Assembly (NCBI GenBank): GCA_039707655.1
Contig: CM077670.1
Location: forward strand, 143,076,001 to 143,140,000
Reading direction: 5' to 3'
DNA: 64,000 nucleotides
DNA from: Elymus sibiricus
Taxonomy: Eukaryota > Streptophyta > Magnoliopsida > Poales > Poaceae
The translations under genes and the position numbers were made by a program. Under the pieces are notes generated by a model. The model had not been told where the DNA came from. It did not search any database and saw only the letters and a program-made list of their open reading frames with translations. This document shows, one piece after another, positions 11,237 to 23,337 of this stretch; the first letter of the stretch is position 1, and the number at the start of each line of letters is the position of its first letter.

Positions 11237-14200
11237 TGTGACGCCACGAGACCGATGCTCCAGATTCCTTCCATTTATTTTCCGTTGTTGCCGTGAGATT
11301 CGTTTGCCTGTTGCACTTTGCCATGTCATCATGTGCATTTCATTCGCATATTTTCATAAAACTTGCATCCTTTCATAGTTGTCTTTCTCCCCATCCCTTC
11401 TGCCAACCGTTCTGAGTCCCGACACACTCGCACGTGCCCGCGGCATCTCCGGAATATTATTTTACAAGTGGGATAAAAATGTTCTCGGAATGGGTTGAAA
11501 GTTGGCGTGCGGTCTTATTATATTGTAGGTAGACTGCCTGCCAAATTTCGTTCCATTCGGAGGTCGTTTGATGCCCCAACGGATAACTGTAGCGGCACTA
11601 TAGCCGGTCATAACGTCGGATGTTTCGGTGTTCCGAAACTTGTCACCGGGCCGCCCACTTCCCTCTCATCTCAGCCCATGGCCTCTTTACACAGCCACAC
11701 CAGCCCACCTAGCAACCCCCTCCGTTTCGGACCATCGGATCGTGATCGGAGGGCTCCGAAACTCCCCCTAGACCCCCCTTCTGCCTATAAACAGACATCC
11801 CCTCCTCCAAATTTGGAGACCCTAGCCTCCCCTAACCCTACTCCCCTACCAGCCGCCGCCACCTCACCCCTTCTCCTCGAAAACCGGCGCGCCACCCCCT
11901 CCTCGACACTTGGCGCCGCCGCACCCTCCCTCCAGCCCCACGGGCCCGCCAGGCCCATCTGAGGCCCGCCGCGAGCCCGTACGTCGCCGTCTCCCCGTGG
12001 CCTCCCTCGCTCTGGATCGGGAGGAGCCCGATCTCCCGAGCGTAGCCACGGGCTCCCTGTCGCCCGACCGCCGCGCCGCCGTCGCCCCTTGCCGGAGCCC
12101 CGCCGGACTTGCTGCTCCCCCTTCCCTGCCTCCCCTTCCTCCCATCGTTGTCTCTTCTTCTCTGCGCCCTCACGATCTCTCTCTCTCTCTGTACTTCACT
12201 GCAGCAGGAGCCCCACCATGGCTGCCCGAGCATGGAGCTCCGCCCCTGCCTCGTTCCGCGCCGCCACCTCAAGTTACCCACCGCCGGAGCCCTAGATCCG
12301 GCCATCTCCGTCGTTCCTCGTCGCCGGCACGCCGCCCCTCGCTAGATCTGCGCCGCGCCCAAGCCCCTGGAGCCGCCGCCGTTCCCCTGCCATGGCCGCC
12401 TCCCTCCTGCTTCGTGCATATAAAAACTCCACAACCGTCCATCGGAATTAAACAAATTATATATGTAAAATGCTTAGAATTTCATGTAGTTTCACAATTT
12501 GCAACTTTCATCCATGTTAAAAGTGTTCAAAATTGCTGTTTGCATTAATTTGCATGAATGACATGCTAAAATGGTTTGTTTCATAACTAAATAACCGTAG
12601 CTCCGAATTAAATGAACTTTATATGTAAATGGGGTAGAAAAAATGTGCAGATTAACTTGGTGCACTTACTTTTGCTGTTTAACAACAATATAATTATGTT
12701 TTAGGCAGAACAGTACCAAATTCGCAATTTGCATATGGGGTTTTTCCGGAATTGTTATGTGTTGTTTCCGGCCTCATTTAAATTGCCTAGGTAGGTAGAT
12801 TAACTATGCTTCACCTCTTGCCATGTTTAACAACATTTAATCTTGTGGAGTAAATAAACGGGAGTGAATTAAGTAATTGATTGTGGAGTTTCGTCAATAT
12901 GCAACTCGTTGCATATTGAGCTTCACTTAATGTGTAGTAGTTGTTTGTTGCATCTTTGCCATGCCATGCATATTTAAACTTGACATGCATCATACTTGGT
13001 TGTGCATTAAGCCATGATTATGTTTGTGTGTTTACCATGTTGCTTGTTTCTTTCCGGTTGTGCTTCTTCTCGATAGCCCCAGTTTCGTTGCGATTGTGAG
13101 GATTCGTTCGACTATGTTGGTTCGTCTTCTTCATGGACTCGATCTTCTTCCAAGCGGGATTTCAGGCAAGATGATCATGACCTTGGATATATTTACTATC
13201 TTTGCTTGCTAGTTGTCTCGATGCTATCGCTATGTCGCGCTCCCTACCACATATATGTCAGCCTCCCATATGCCATGATACAGCCTCTAACCACCCTTAC
13301 CCAGCAAACCGTTGTTTGGCTATGTTACTGCTTGGCTCAGCCCCTTTCTTATAGCGTTGCTAGTTGCAGGTGCTCTTGCAGGTTGTTCTATGTTCGGACA
13401 TGGATATGTTGGGATATCACAATATCTCTTATTTAATTAATGCATCTATATACTTGGTATTGGGTGGAAGGCTCGGCCTTTTGCCTAGTGTTTTGTTCCA
13501 CTCAAGCCGCCCTAGTTTCCGTAATGCTGGTGTTATGATCCATGTTTAGCGTTCCTAACATGCTCAGGGGAATGGGACCCTCTTGACAGTTCGCTTTGAA
13601 TAACCGCTTCCAGCAAGGCCCAACTTTGGTTTTAACTTTTGCCAACATAATAATACTGAATCAATTAATTAATTTTGCATAGGGGGTCGCGTCCCCGGGG
13701 ATTCTTAATTCAACATAATACAGGTGGGCCAGTGCCGCTGGTGTTGGTCCGAAACAGGTAGACTGCGGGGCCACCACGGGGAAACTCAAGGTTTTGGTAC
13801 CTGTAGGATGTCCCATCCGGTCGTGGCCTGAGACGAGATACGCGCGGCTACTATCAGGGTGTCGGCACGCCGGGAGGTCTTGCTGGAATTGTGTTACCAT
13901 TGTCGAAATGTCTTGTGCACCGGGATTCCGAGGATACTTCGGGCTATCTCGAGGTTGAGGTATTTCCACCGCAGCTTGTGTAGGCTTATGATGGGCCAGG
14001 TTGGAACACCCCTGCAGGGTTAAATCTTACGCGAAGCCGTGCCCGCGGTTATGTGGCACTTGGATATTTATAACCTCCGGTTGTAGAGAACTTGACACTA
14101 AATCCTAATTAAATACACCAACCGTGTGCGTAACCGTGACCGTCTCTTTTCGAGGAAGTTCAAGAAGAGAACACGGTGGGGTTATGTTTGACTCGTAAGT

Positions 14201-14787
14201 AGGTGTTCAGGATCACTTAGTGATCATTTGTAGTTTGCGACCGTTTTGCGTAGATGCTCTTCTTATTCTTGTACTCGTAAGTTAGCCACCATACAATGCT
14301 TAGTGCTTGCTGCAACCTCACCACCTTACCCTTTCATACCCATTAAGCTTTGATAGTCTTGCTACCCATGGTTATGGGATTGCTGAGTCCTCGTGGCTCA
14401 CAGATTACTACAACAACAGTTGCAGGTACAGGTAATGCGATGTCTTGACGTGAGAGCGATGCATGTTTGCTTTTGGAGTTCTTCTTCTGCTTCTTCTTCT
14501 TCGTCGATCTTGGGATAGGTTCCTGGTCGGCAGCCTGGGCTAGCAGGGTGGATGTCGTTCTTCTTTTCGTTTGATTTCATCCGTAGTCGGATGCTGTCCT
14601 TCTGTAAGATGTTTGTTATGTATTGATGTATTCATGTGATGATTGTAAGTATTTGTTTGTATCCCCATCTATTATGTATGTGGTACGATGTAATGATATC
14701 CACCTTGCAAGCATCTCCAATATGCGTTTCTACTCTTGGTGGGGCCTCTGAGTTCCTCGAGAATAGGATCGCATATTGGGCGTGACA
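11237..14787 (+). repeat. D 5' LTR
   Basis: This 3551-bp LTR contains a TATA box at 11786, a GC-rich stretch (about 11800-12400) with a short CT run at 12177-12189, then a long AT-rich part. Compared with the 3' LTR it lacks about 170 bp after position 12418. The missing block (19310-19482 in the other copy) is flanked by TGC on both sides, as expected for a microhomology deletion. Confidence 0.9.
11786..11791 (+). promoter_or_regulatory. TATA box of D 5' LTR
   Basis: CTATAAACAG precedes the GC-rich part. The matching place in the 3' LTR (18679-18684) reads TATCAA, so only the 5' copy keeps a TATA consensus. Confidence 0.6.
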
Positions 14788-14790
14788 AGT

Positions 14791-14803
14791 TGGTATCAGA
14801 GCC
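14791..14803 (+). other. D primer-binding site (initiator Met tRNA)
   Basis: TGGTATCAGAGCC begins three bases after the LTR end GTGACA. It is the usual plant initiator-Met primer site and fixes the plus orientation. Confidence 0.9.
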
Positions 14804-17800
14804 TCGACCGACCATAGGAGCCCCCTTGATTGATCGAACCGCTGACGAGTCTAGAAGAAAACTATTTTGAGTCCTAGTTATATATCGGAGAGTAGGAATT
14901 CTTTTTACTCCTTATCCCCTTCGTCGCTCTGGTGAGGAATTGTGACGTAGGTGTTTTGATTCTACTATCTCTTCTCACTCAAATTTTTTTAGGATCACGC
15001 GGGTATTGTTGGAATCGTTATGATATCGTTGTGACGGGGATTCTGTCTTGGTGCCTCCTGGCCGTATGGATTGAACCCGGGGAGTTGAGCTCCAAGGGGT
15101 TCTTGTCACATCCGCTATCGTTTCAGTTCCAGAATACCAGAGGACGCCGACATCGAAACGCTTCTATACTTTTTGTGGTGGCAAATAGTGCCGTGACTTT
15201 TCCCCAGTACTGGTGGAGATAGCTCGGATGATCCACTATGACTAGTATCGCTGTGCTTTCGAAGGTCTGAGGTAGACGGATTTGCGAAGTTTCTTGGTCG
15301 TGTGTGAAGGTTGCGGATTGGTTGCAGCTGATTAGGATATTATTGTTGTTGTGTGCTGAGTAGGTTCCCATATCCGCAACCTGATCTTATAACTAAGAAG
15401 TTTCGGGAGTTCTTAGGTGGGAATTCAAGTATTACCTAGAATATCTTTTCCAATAGACACATGATACGATATGGGGTCTATCATATGTTTGTTCCGGCTT
15501 ATTCTACAAGCCAAATCCTTGTGTTGTTTTTGTTGTGGTATTCGAGTTGCTTTGAAGTCAAGTGTTGATCCCATTCCTTTCCTAAGTGGTGTTCTCATAT
15601 TTCTATGGGAGGCCAATCCTTTTGATCATTGAGATTGTCATGACAATTCTTTTCAACCGGTGTGCTTCTCTTCAAGTTAATCCAATCCTTTCAACATTTG
15701 CTAGATCAATTCTCAGTTTTCTCAACGGAGTTCATTTCATCCATCCGAAGTTGTCTTTATTTTTCCCACCCTCCCACCCTTTTTCTTTACGGAGTCAAAA
15801 TTCTCAAATCAATTATCCATTTTATTCATAAGAAGTCTCTTCATTCTTTTCCTTCAATGTTCTTATCCGGTTATTTCTCGTGAAGATGTTTAGGAGCTAC
15901 ACGTTCATCATTCTTCGTTCTCGTTTCTTCTCCGGTGGTCTAAATTCAAGCTTTTGGTGTTGATCATATCTCTTGTCCTCGTTTCAAATGCTTTCCCATG
16001 CCGGTGCACATCTTAATCACCCATTTCTCTCTATTCATTTGTTCCGGAGTGCTGAAGATATCTCAGAAGTTTCATGTTTCCATTCGAGTTTTGTTTCGTT
16101 CTATTTCGTGATTATTACCTCATCCAAGCCATTTATATCAACCGGTGCAATCTCCATTTCAAGCAATCGTTCCAACCGTGTTTCTTTTGAGTGTGCCCTA
16201 ACCCACAGGTCTTTTTCCAGGATCTTACCTGACTCTTCTAATTTTCCAGAGTTATTCTCAAATTCATTTCAAAGTGTGACGTAAGAATGGATTCCATCAG
16301 TCATATCCCTCTCCAAGATCTCTTCCAAATTCTTTTCAAATTTGGCTCAACCTTTCTATTCGTCATTATTCCGGAGTATTGCATAAATTCTTCATGGTGG
16401 TTCTCGTCGTCATTCTCAGCGTTCAAGACCGAAGAAGATTTTCTCGTAAATCATATCCGTTCTCTTGGATATTCATGGTTCAAGATTGATGTTATCCTGT
16501 CAAGTCATTTCTAATCGTGAGAAATTCTTTTCATACCCATCCGGAGCATTTCATGAGTTCTTTCCATTTTCGATTCTTCGGAGGCCTTCATTCAGAAGAA
16601 TTATTCATTCTCAACACACATCTCTCATTCTCAAATTCTTCCGGTGCTTCGTTCAAGTATTCTCCAATAAGCTTGTGATCTCTTCATTCTCTTGTAATTA
16701 TTTTCCCTCAAGTATCTTCAATGCCTTTCTAATTCTTCCCGGCGATTCATTCTTTTTCTTCGTTCATTTTCAATTCTTGCGGTGGTTCGTTCAACATTCC
16801 TCTTCCGTTGTTATCGTATCAATTCATTCGTTCTTTCCAAAATCCTACCGGTGTTTTGTTGAAGACCTTCACAAGCTTGTGCCTTTATCTCTCTTCAATC
16901 TTTTCAAGAAGAATAAGTGGCATGCCAATCCGTTGCTTGCCATCAATTTAAGTTGATGAAGGATAAGCATAATGTAATTCTTATTCTTATTTCATCGAGG
17001 TGATTTAATTCCTTCTTCCGGAGTTCATTCATGATATCAATTTCTCGGTTCTAAGTGCTTCATCTTTTCTTCTGGGTTCCAAGCTCTCTCAATTATCTCG
17101 TCGTGAACCTTCATCTAAATCACTGCAAGGCTTCAATCTTATTCTTTTCAACCTTCATTTCTCTTCTAGCATCCTTTTGTTACCGGAGTTCTTCATGGTG
17201 GTTCGTCAAGGATTTAATTCATTCTTGAAGGGCTCTTCGATGAGCTCAAGCATTCTTCATACTGCATTCTGAAGTGCTAATCCTTTCTACCTTATCTTTT
17301 GAGGTGGTATTATGTCCTTCTTGACAATTTGTCTTCGTGTTTCATGATTCACAGTTGTCAAGAATGAGATATTTTAAACCCATCATTTTCTCTTCGTTCA
17401 GGAATGAGTTATCTTGGGTTAGATTTCACCTTAAGCCTTCCCTAAGGAATGTTGCAATTGTGGTGCTTATCAATGATCCAAGTTTCTCCTTCTCTTCTCG
17501 GTGAAAGAAGTTTTTCATCTCTATGTTGCTCTCAAGCATTCAATTCTTTCCGTTAGTGGCAGGTTTTCACCTCAAATTTTGAGATGTTTTCCATAAGCCC
17601 ACAACAAGCTTATTCTTTTCGTTGTTGATTTTCCAACAACTCCGTTCAATCCTTCTCTGTAAGTGTCCTTTTCAAATTCAATTGTGGGAGAAGTTGTCAT
17701 TTTCTTCCCCATTCTTTTCTTTCCAATGATTTAGCTTCTATTCTTTCGTTCCGGAGGCATTGTGATGTTGCTCTCTTCGACCCGTTATTTCGTTTCGCCA

Positions 17801-18116
17801 AGATTATGTTCTTTCCTTGCGAATCCATTTTACCGGAGTGTTGTGCCCTCTTTTCAAGTCCTTTTCTTCTTATCAAGTTTTCCTTCTCTTTTCTACTGGA
17901 GTGCTGCCCAAATTCTTTTTTGTGCTCATTCCTTATCTATCTCGTTTCACCCAGAGTGGTTTCGAATTCTTGCTTGTTCCTCAAGCCATTCTTCAACTCT
18001 TTGCAACCTTCGAGGTTTGTTGGTTTCACTCATTTGTCCAAGAAGCAACTTTGTTTTACCTCTTCCTCTTCAATCTTCCGGTTCCTTCCTAAGATCTCTG
18101 GTCGAGATCTTCTGTT

Positions 18117-18129
18117 AGTGGAGGAGAGT
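18117..18129 (+). other. D polypurine tract
   Basis: AGTGGAGGAGAGT stands directly before the TGTGACGCC of the 3' LTR. Confidence 0.8.
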
Positions 18130-21100
18130 TGTGACGCCCCGAGACCGATGCTCCAGATTCCTTCCATTTATTTTCCATTGTTGCCGTGAGATTCGTTTGC
18201 CTGTTGCACTTTGCCAGGTCATCATGTGCATTTCATTCGCATATTTTCATAAAACTTGCATCCTTTCATTGTTGTCTTTCTCCCCGTCCCTTCCGTCGAC
18301 CGTTCTGAGTCCCGACACACTCGCACGCGCCCACGACATCTCCGGAATATTATTTTACAAGTGGGATAAAAATGTTCTCGGAATGGGTTGAAAGTTGGCG
18401 TGCGGTCTTATTATATTGTAGGTAGACTGCCTACCAAATTTCGTTCCATTCGGAGGTCATTTGATGCCCCAACGGATAACTATAGCGGCACTATAGCCGG
18501 TCAAAACGTCGGATGTTTCGGTGTTCCGAAACTTGTCACCGGGCCGCCCACTTCCCTCTCATCTCAGCCCATGGCCTCTTTACACAGCCACACCAGCCCA
18601 CCTAGCAACCCCCTCCATTTTGGACCGTAGGATCGTGATCGGAGGGCTTCGAAACTCCCCCTAGACCCCCCTTCTGCCTATCAACAGACATCCCCTCCAA
18701 ATTTGGATACCCTAGCCTTCCCTAACCCTACTCCCCTACCAGCCGCCGCCACCTCACCCCTTCTCCTCGAAAACCGGCGCGCCACCCCCTCCTCGACACT
18801 TGGCGCTGCCGCACCCTCCCTCCAGCCCCACGGGCCCGCCAGGCCCATCTGAGGCCCGCCGCGAGCCCGTACGTTTCCGTCTCCCCGTGGCCTCCCTCGC
18901 TCTGGATCGGGAGGAGCCCGATCTCCCGAGCGCAGCCACGGGCTCCCTGTCGCCCGACCGCCGCGCCGCCGTCGCCCCTTGCCGGAGCCCCGCCGGACTT
19001 GCTGCTCCCCCTTCCCTGCCTCCCCTTCCTCCCATCGTTGTCTCTTCTTCTCTGCGCCCTCACGATCTCTCTCTCTCTCTGTACTTCACTGCAGCAGGAG
19101 CCCCACCATGGCTGCCCGAGCATGGAGCTCCGCCCCTGCCTCGTTCCGCGCTGCCGCCTCAAGTTCCCCGCCGCCGGACCCTGGATCCGGCCATCTCTGT
19201 CGTTCCTCGTCGCCGGCATGCCGCCCCTCGCCAGATCTGCGCCGCGCCCAAGGCCCTGGAGCCGCCGTCGTTCCCCTGCCATGGCCGCCTCCCTCCTGTT
19301 TCGTGCGCCTGCACAAGAGGAGCACGCGCGCTCGTGGGCCGCGACCGCCGCCAAGGCCCAGCCACTTCTTCGCTTCAGGCCCAGTAGCACAGTAGATTCG
19401 GCCCGCGTATGTTTTTTTTCAGCATCTGCGAATTCTCTAATTATCCAGGGAAACTGTTTTACAGAAAAGTCCTCCATGTTCATGCATATAAAAACTCCAC
19501 AACCGTGCATCGGAATTAAACAAATTATATATGTAAAATGCTTAGAATTTCATGTAGTTTCACAATTTGCAACTTTCAACCATGTTAAAAGTGTTTAAAA
19601 TTGCTGCTTGCATTAATTTGCATGAATGACATGCTAAAATGGTTTGTTTCATAACTAAATAACCGTAGCTCCGAATTAAATGAACTTTATATGTAAATGG
19701 GGTAGAAAAAATGTGCAGATTAACTTGGTGCACTTACTTTTGCTGTTTAACCACAATATAATTATGTTTTAGGCAGAACAGTACCAAATTCGAAATTTGC
19801 ATATGGGGTTTTTCTGGAATTGTTATGTGTTGTTTCCGGCCTCATTTAAATTGCCTAGGTAGGTAGATTAACTATGCTTCACCTCTTGCCATGTTTAACA
19901 ACATTTAATCTTGTGGAGTAAATAAATGGGAGTGAATTAAGTAATTGATTGTGGAGTTTCGTCAATATGCAACTCGTTGCATATTGAGCTTCACTTAATG
20001 TGTAGTAGTTGTTTGTTGCATCTTTGCCATGCCATGCATCTTTAAACTTGACATGCATCATACTTGGTTGTGAATTATGCCATGATTATGTTTGTGTGTT
20101 TAGCATGTTGCTTGTTTCTTTCCGGTTGTGCTTCTTCTCGATAGCCCCGGTTTCGTTGCGATTGTGAGGATTCGTTCGACTACGTTGGTTCATCTTCTTC
20201 ATGGACTCGATCTTCTTCCAAGCGGGATTTCTGGCAAGATGATCATGACCTTGGATATCTTTAGTATCTTTGCTTGCTAGTTGTCTCGATGCTATCGCTA
20301 TGTCGCACTCCCTACCACATATATGTCAGCCTCCCATATGCCATGATACAACCTCTAACCACCCTTACCCAGCAAACCGTTGTTTGGCTATGTTACTGCC
20401 TGGCTCAGCCCCTTTCTTATAGCGTTGCTAGTTGCAGGTGCTCTTGCAGGTTGTTCCATGTTGGGAGATGGATATGTTGGGATATCACAATATCTCTTAT
20501 TTAATTAATGCATTTATATACTTGGTATTGGGTGGAAGGCTCGGCCTTTTGCCTAGTGTTTTGTTCCACTCAAGCCGCCCTAGTTTCCGTAATGCTGGTG
20601 TTATGATCCATGTTTAGCGTTCCTAACATGCTCAGGGGAATGGGACCCTCTTGACAGTTCGCTTTAAATAACCGCTTCCAGCAAGGCCCAACTTTGGTTT
20701 TAACTTTTGCCAACATAATAATACTGAATCAATTAATTAATTTTGCATAGGGGGTCGCGTCCCCGGGGATTCTTAATTCAACATAATACAGGTGGGCCAG
20801 CGCCGATGGTGTTGGTCCAAAACAGGTAGACTGCGGGGCCACCATGGGGAAACTCAAGGTTTTGGTACCTGTAGGATGTCCCATCCGGTCGTGGCCTGAG
20901 ACGAGATACGCGCGGCTACTATCAGGGTGTCGGCACGCCGGGAGGTCTTGCTGGAATTGTGTTACCATTGTCGAAATGTCTTGTGCACCGGGATTCCGAG
21001 GATACTTCGGGCTATCTCGAGGTTGAGGTATTTCCACCGCAGCTTGTGTAGGCTTATGATGGGCCAGGTTGGAACACCCCTGCAGGGTTAAATCTTACGC

Positions 21101-21855
21101 GAAGCCGTGCCCGCGGTTATGTGGCACTTGGATATTTATAACCTCCGGTTGTAGAGAACTTGACACTAAATCCTAATTAAATACACCAACCGTGTGCGTA
21201 ACCGTGACCGTCTCTTTTCGAGGAAGTTCGAGAAGAGAACACGGTGGGGTTATGTTTGACTCGTAAGTAGGTGTTCAGGATCACTTAGTGATCATTTGTA
21301 GTTTGCGACCGTTTTGCGTAGATGCTCTTCTTATTCTTGTACTCGTAAGTTAGCCACCATACAATGCTTAGTGCTTGCTGCAACCTCACCACCTTACCCT
21401 TTCATACCCATTAAGCTTTGATAGTCTTGCTACCCATGGTTATGGGATTGCTGAGTCCTCGTGGCTCACAGATTACTACAACAACAGTTGCAGGTACAGG
21501 TAATGCGATGTCTTGACGTGAGAGCGATGCATGTTTGCTTTTGGAGTTCTTCTTCTGCTTCTTCTTCTTCGTCGATCTTGGGATAGGTTCCTGGTCGGCA
21601 GCCTGGGCTAGCAGGGTGGATGTCGTTCTTCTTTTCGTTTGATTTCATCCATAGTCAGATGCTGCCCTTCTGTAAGATGTTTGTTATGTATTGATGTATT
21701 CTTGTGACGATTGTAAGTATTTGTTTGTATCCCCATCTATTATGTATGTGGTACGATGTAAAGATATCCACCTTGCAAGCGTCTCCAATATGCGTTTCTA
21801 CTCTTGGTGGGGCCTCCGAGTTCCTCGAGAATAGGATCGCATATTGGGAGTGACA
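18130..21855 (+). repeat. D 3' LTR
   Basis: This 3726-bp copy of the LTR is longer than the 5' one because it keeps the block 19310-19482. It ends GGGAGTGACA and is followed by the TSD TCCCC. Its TATA position is mutated. Confidence 0.9.
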
Positions 21856-21860
21856 TCCCC

Positions 21861-22820
21861 CAAATTATCCGGAGTCTCGTTATCTCCGGCGTCGTTTGTG
21901 TCTGTGTGATTTTCCTTGCCCTTCCCCCACCCTCTGGCTCGCCGTCGTCGGCGTCTGGGCGGGTCTTCGGTGGTGTCGTCACCGCCCTTCTTGGTTGTGT
22001 CACTGTCCTTCATGGGGGTGTCAACCATGTAAACGTCATAGGTGGAGGTGGCGGTCCACTTTCTGGTATGTGCAGTGGCAAGGAAGGTATCCGTGTAGGG
22101 CGGGACGTCAATGTCCTCGTCCATGTCGTCAGCCTCCTCGGAGGCATAGTCCAGCATGTCGGTTAAATCTTCAACAGTGGCTACCGAGTGGGTGGTGGGT
22201 GGGACGCAAAATTCCCCGCGGCCGGCACCCTGTCCGACCTGCTCCTGGTGCGAGGACGGGCCATCCGCGATATTTATCATCTAGATCCAGTCCAGCATCT
22301 CGCTTAAAATCGAGGGGTCGACCGGATCTATGTTCGGGCAGCCATCAGAGCTGGGTTCCGGCGCGCCGATAACGGGTGTGTGTTCGGCCAAGGGCGACCC
22401 TTGGTTTTCCGGCTCCGGGGTCGGATCCAATCTCAAGGTCAGATCCGAACCGAGGCCCACCTCGAGGACGGGGGCGGGGAAGGAATCCGAAGTCAAGGCC
22501 TCGGGGTTGGTGGGTTCCTCGGGTAAGGCCGAGAACCCAGTGAAGACCAGATCGCCTCGAGCGTCGGCGACGTACTCAAGGCCGCCGAACCTGATTTCCT
22601 GCTCGGGGGCGAAGCTGCCGCCCTGGTTGAGGTGACCGGTCGGATCGGCGTGCAACACGATGCTGCCGAACGTGAAGAGCTGGCCGGGGACGAAGATGTC
22701 CCCGCTGCGATCTCCGTTGCTGAAGAGAAGAGCCGTCTGAGGACGATGATATCCCCGCTGCAGGTTCCATTGCTGAAGAACTGTCCGGGGACGGCGAGCC
22801 ATTAATCCTTGGCGACCCAC
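21861..22820 (-). pseudogene. gag: T gag, N-terminal part
   Basis: On the minus strand this starts with ATG at 22820, 26 bases after the 5' LTR edge, and reads about 179 codons to a TAG at 22281-22283. It continues in the same frame through an acidic, Arg-cluster region (RRRRRRARGWGKGKE) to the LARD insertion. The distal part resumes at 11231. This leader region has no domain I recognise; its assignment to gag rests on frame continuity and position. The single nonsense codon marks decay. Confidence 0.7.
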
Positions 22821-22827
22821 GACGGAA

Positions 22828-22846
22828 CTCTCAATAAAAGCACCAA
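22828..22846 (-). other. T primer-binding region
   Basis: On the minus strand TTGGTGCTTTTATTGAGAG follows the LTR end directly. The same sequence, or a one-base variant, follows many Triticeae gypsy LTRs. I do not assign the tRNA. Confidence 0.6.
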
Positions 22847-23332
22847 TGTCGGTACCAAAACTGGCAGATCTCGGGTAGGGGATCCGAACTATGGGTCAAG
22901 GAGTCGATGGTAACATGGAACGTGGAGACAGCGATTTACCCAGGTTTGGGCCCTCTCAAGGAGGTAATACCCTATGTCCTGCTTGATTGTATTGATGTGA
23001 TTGTATGAAGGTTACAGAGTTGATCTACCTCGAGATTAATTGGGCTAAACCCTAGGTAATGAATGATTATTCCCTCTACGGACTAAACCTCCTGGTTTAT
23101 ATAGACACCAGGGGGTCCTAGGGTTACACATAGTCAGTTACCATCAGGAGACACACATGTCGGTCACGCCAACTATTCCTTGGAGGAGATGCCAAGTCTT
23201 CGGAGGTTTCCTTCTGATACACGGGGTCGCCCACAATCCGGCCTTCCATCGACGAGTAGAGAGCAGCCCACCAGTCCGGCCTATGAGAGATAGGCCGGTG
23301 GCCCAAGTACCCCCTAGTCCAGGACACCCTCA
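22847..23332 (-). repeat. T 5' LTR
   Basis: This 486-bp partner of 3137-3621 is flanked by the TSD CCAGC at 23333-23337. By eye about 15 substitutions and one indel separate the pair. Confidence 0.92.
23096..23103 (-). promoter_or_regulatory. TATA box of T 5' LTR
   Basis: The minus strand reads TATATAAA about 230 bp inside the LTR, placing a start upstream of gag. The box is unchanged in both LTRs. Confidence 0.6.
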
Positions 23333-23337
23333 CCAGC

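Larger units (their letters stand above)
14788..18129 (+). other. D coding-free interior
   Basis: These 3.3 kb hold no protein domain. From about 15600 the plus strand is pyrimidine-rich (TTCTTC, CATTC and TCAAG recur). The word CCGG(A/T)G appears thirteen times: 15657, 15932, 16001, 16044, 16142, 16371, 16541, 16641, 16848, 17018, 17183, 17751 and 17833. The longer open frames here (15973-16284, 16465-16956, 17762-18189) are Phe/Ser-rich by-products of the T-richness. In LARDs the interior is thought to act as packaged, structured RNA. Confidence 0.8.
11237..21855 (+). mobile_element. D: large retrotransposon derivative (LARD, Sukkula-like)
   Basis: The element has two LTRs of about 3.6 kb (TGTGACGCCMCGAGACC ... 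GTGACA), a Met-type primer site at 14791, a polypurine tract at 18117 and a perfect TSD TCCCC (11232-11236, 21856-21860) inside T gag. The 3342-bp interior encodes no gag or pol that I can recognise in any frame. Long LTRs around a coding-free interior of about 3.5 kb match the LARD class described from barley and relatives. Movement would need enzymes from a gypsy partner. The family name is from memory of the LTR start. Confidence 0.88.
3137..23332 (-). mobile_element. T: non-autonomous Tat/Retand-like gypsy retrotransposon with antisense gene
   Basis: The element is bounded by 485/486-bp LTRs and a perfect 5-bp TSD, CCAGC (3132-3136, 23333-23337), within the G1 LTR. It reads on the minus strand: 5' LTR at right, primer-site region at 22828-22846, then gag and protease leftwards to 8645, a gap, an antisense gene on the plus strand, polypurine tract and 3' LTR. 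No RT, RNase H or integrase motif is visible anywhere in it. By eye the two LTRs differ at about 15 substitutions (mostly transitions) and one indel, about 3%. At the usual grass LTR rate this means roughly a million years. The LARD D (11237-21855) is nested inside gag. Removing D leaves about 9.6 kb. Confidence 0.9.

Noticed and set aside
11910..12548. Open frames in the GC-rich part of the LARD LTRs (also 18728-19598)
   Set aside because: Same reason: high GC, overlapping frames on both strands, low-complexity composition, duplicated with the LTR.
15973..16956. Phe/Ser-rich open frames in the LARD interior that look like membrane proteins
   Set aside because: The composition follows from the T-rich strand; there is no start context, family resemblance or frame continuity.
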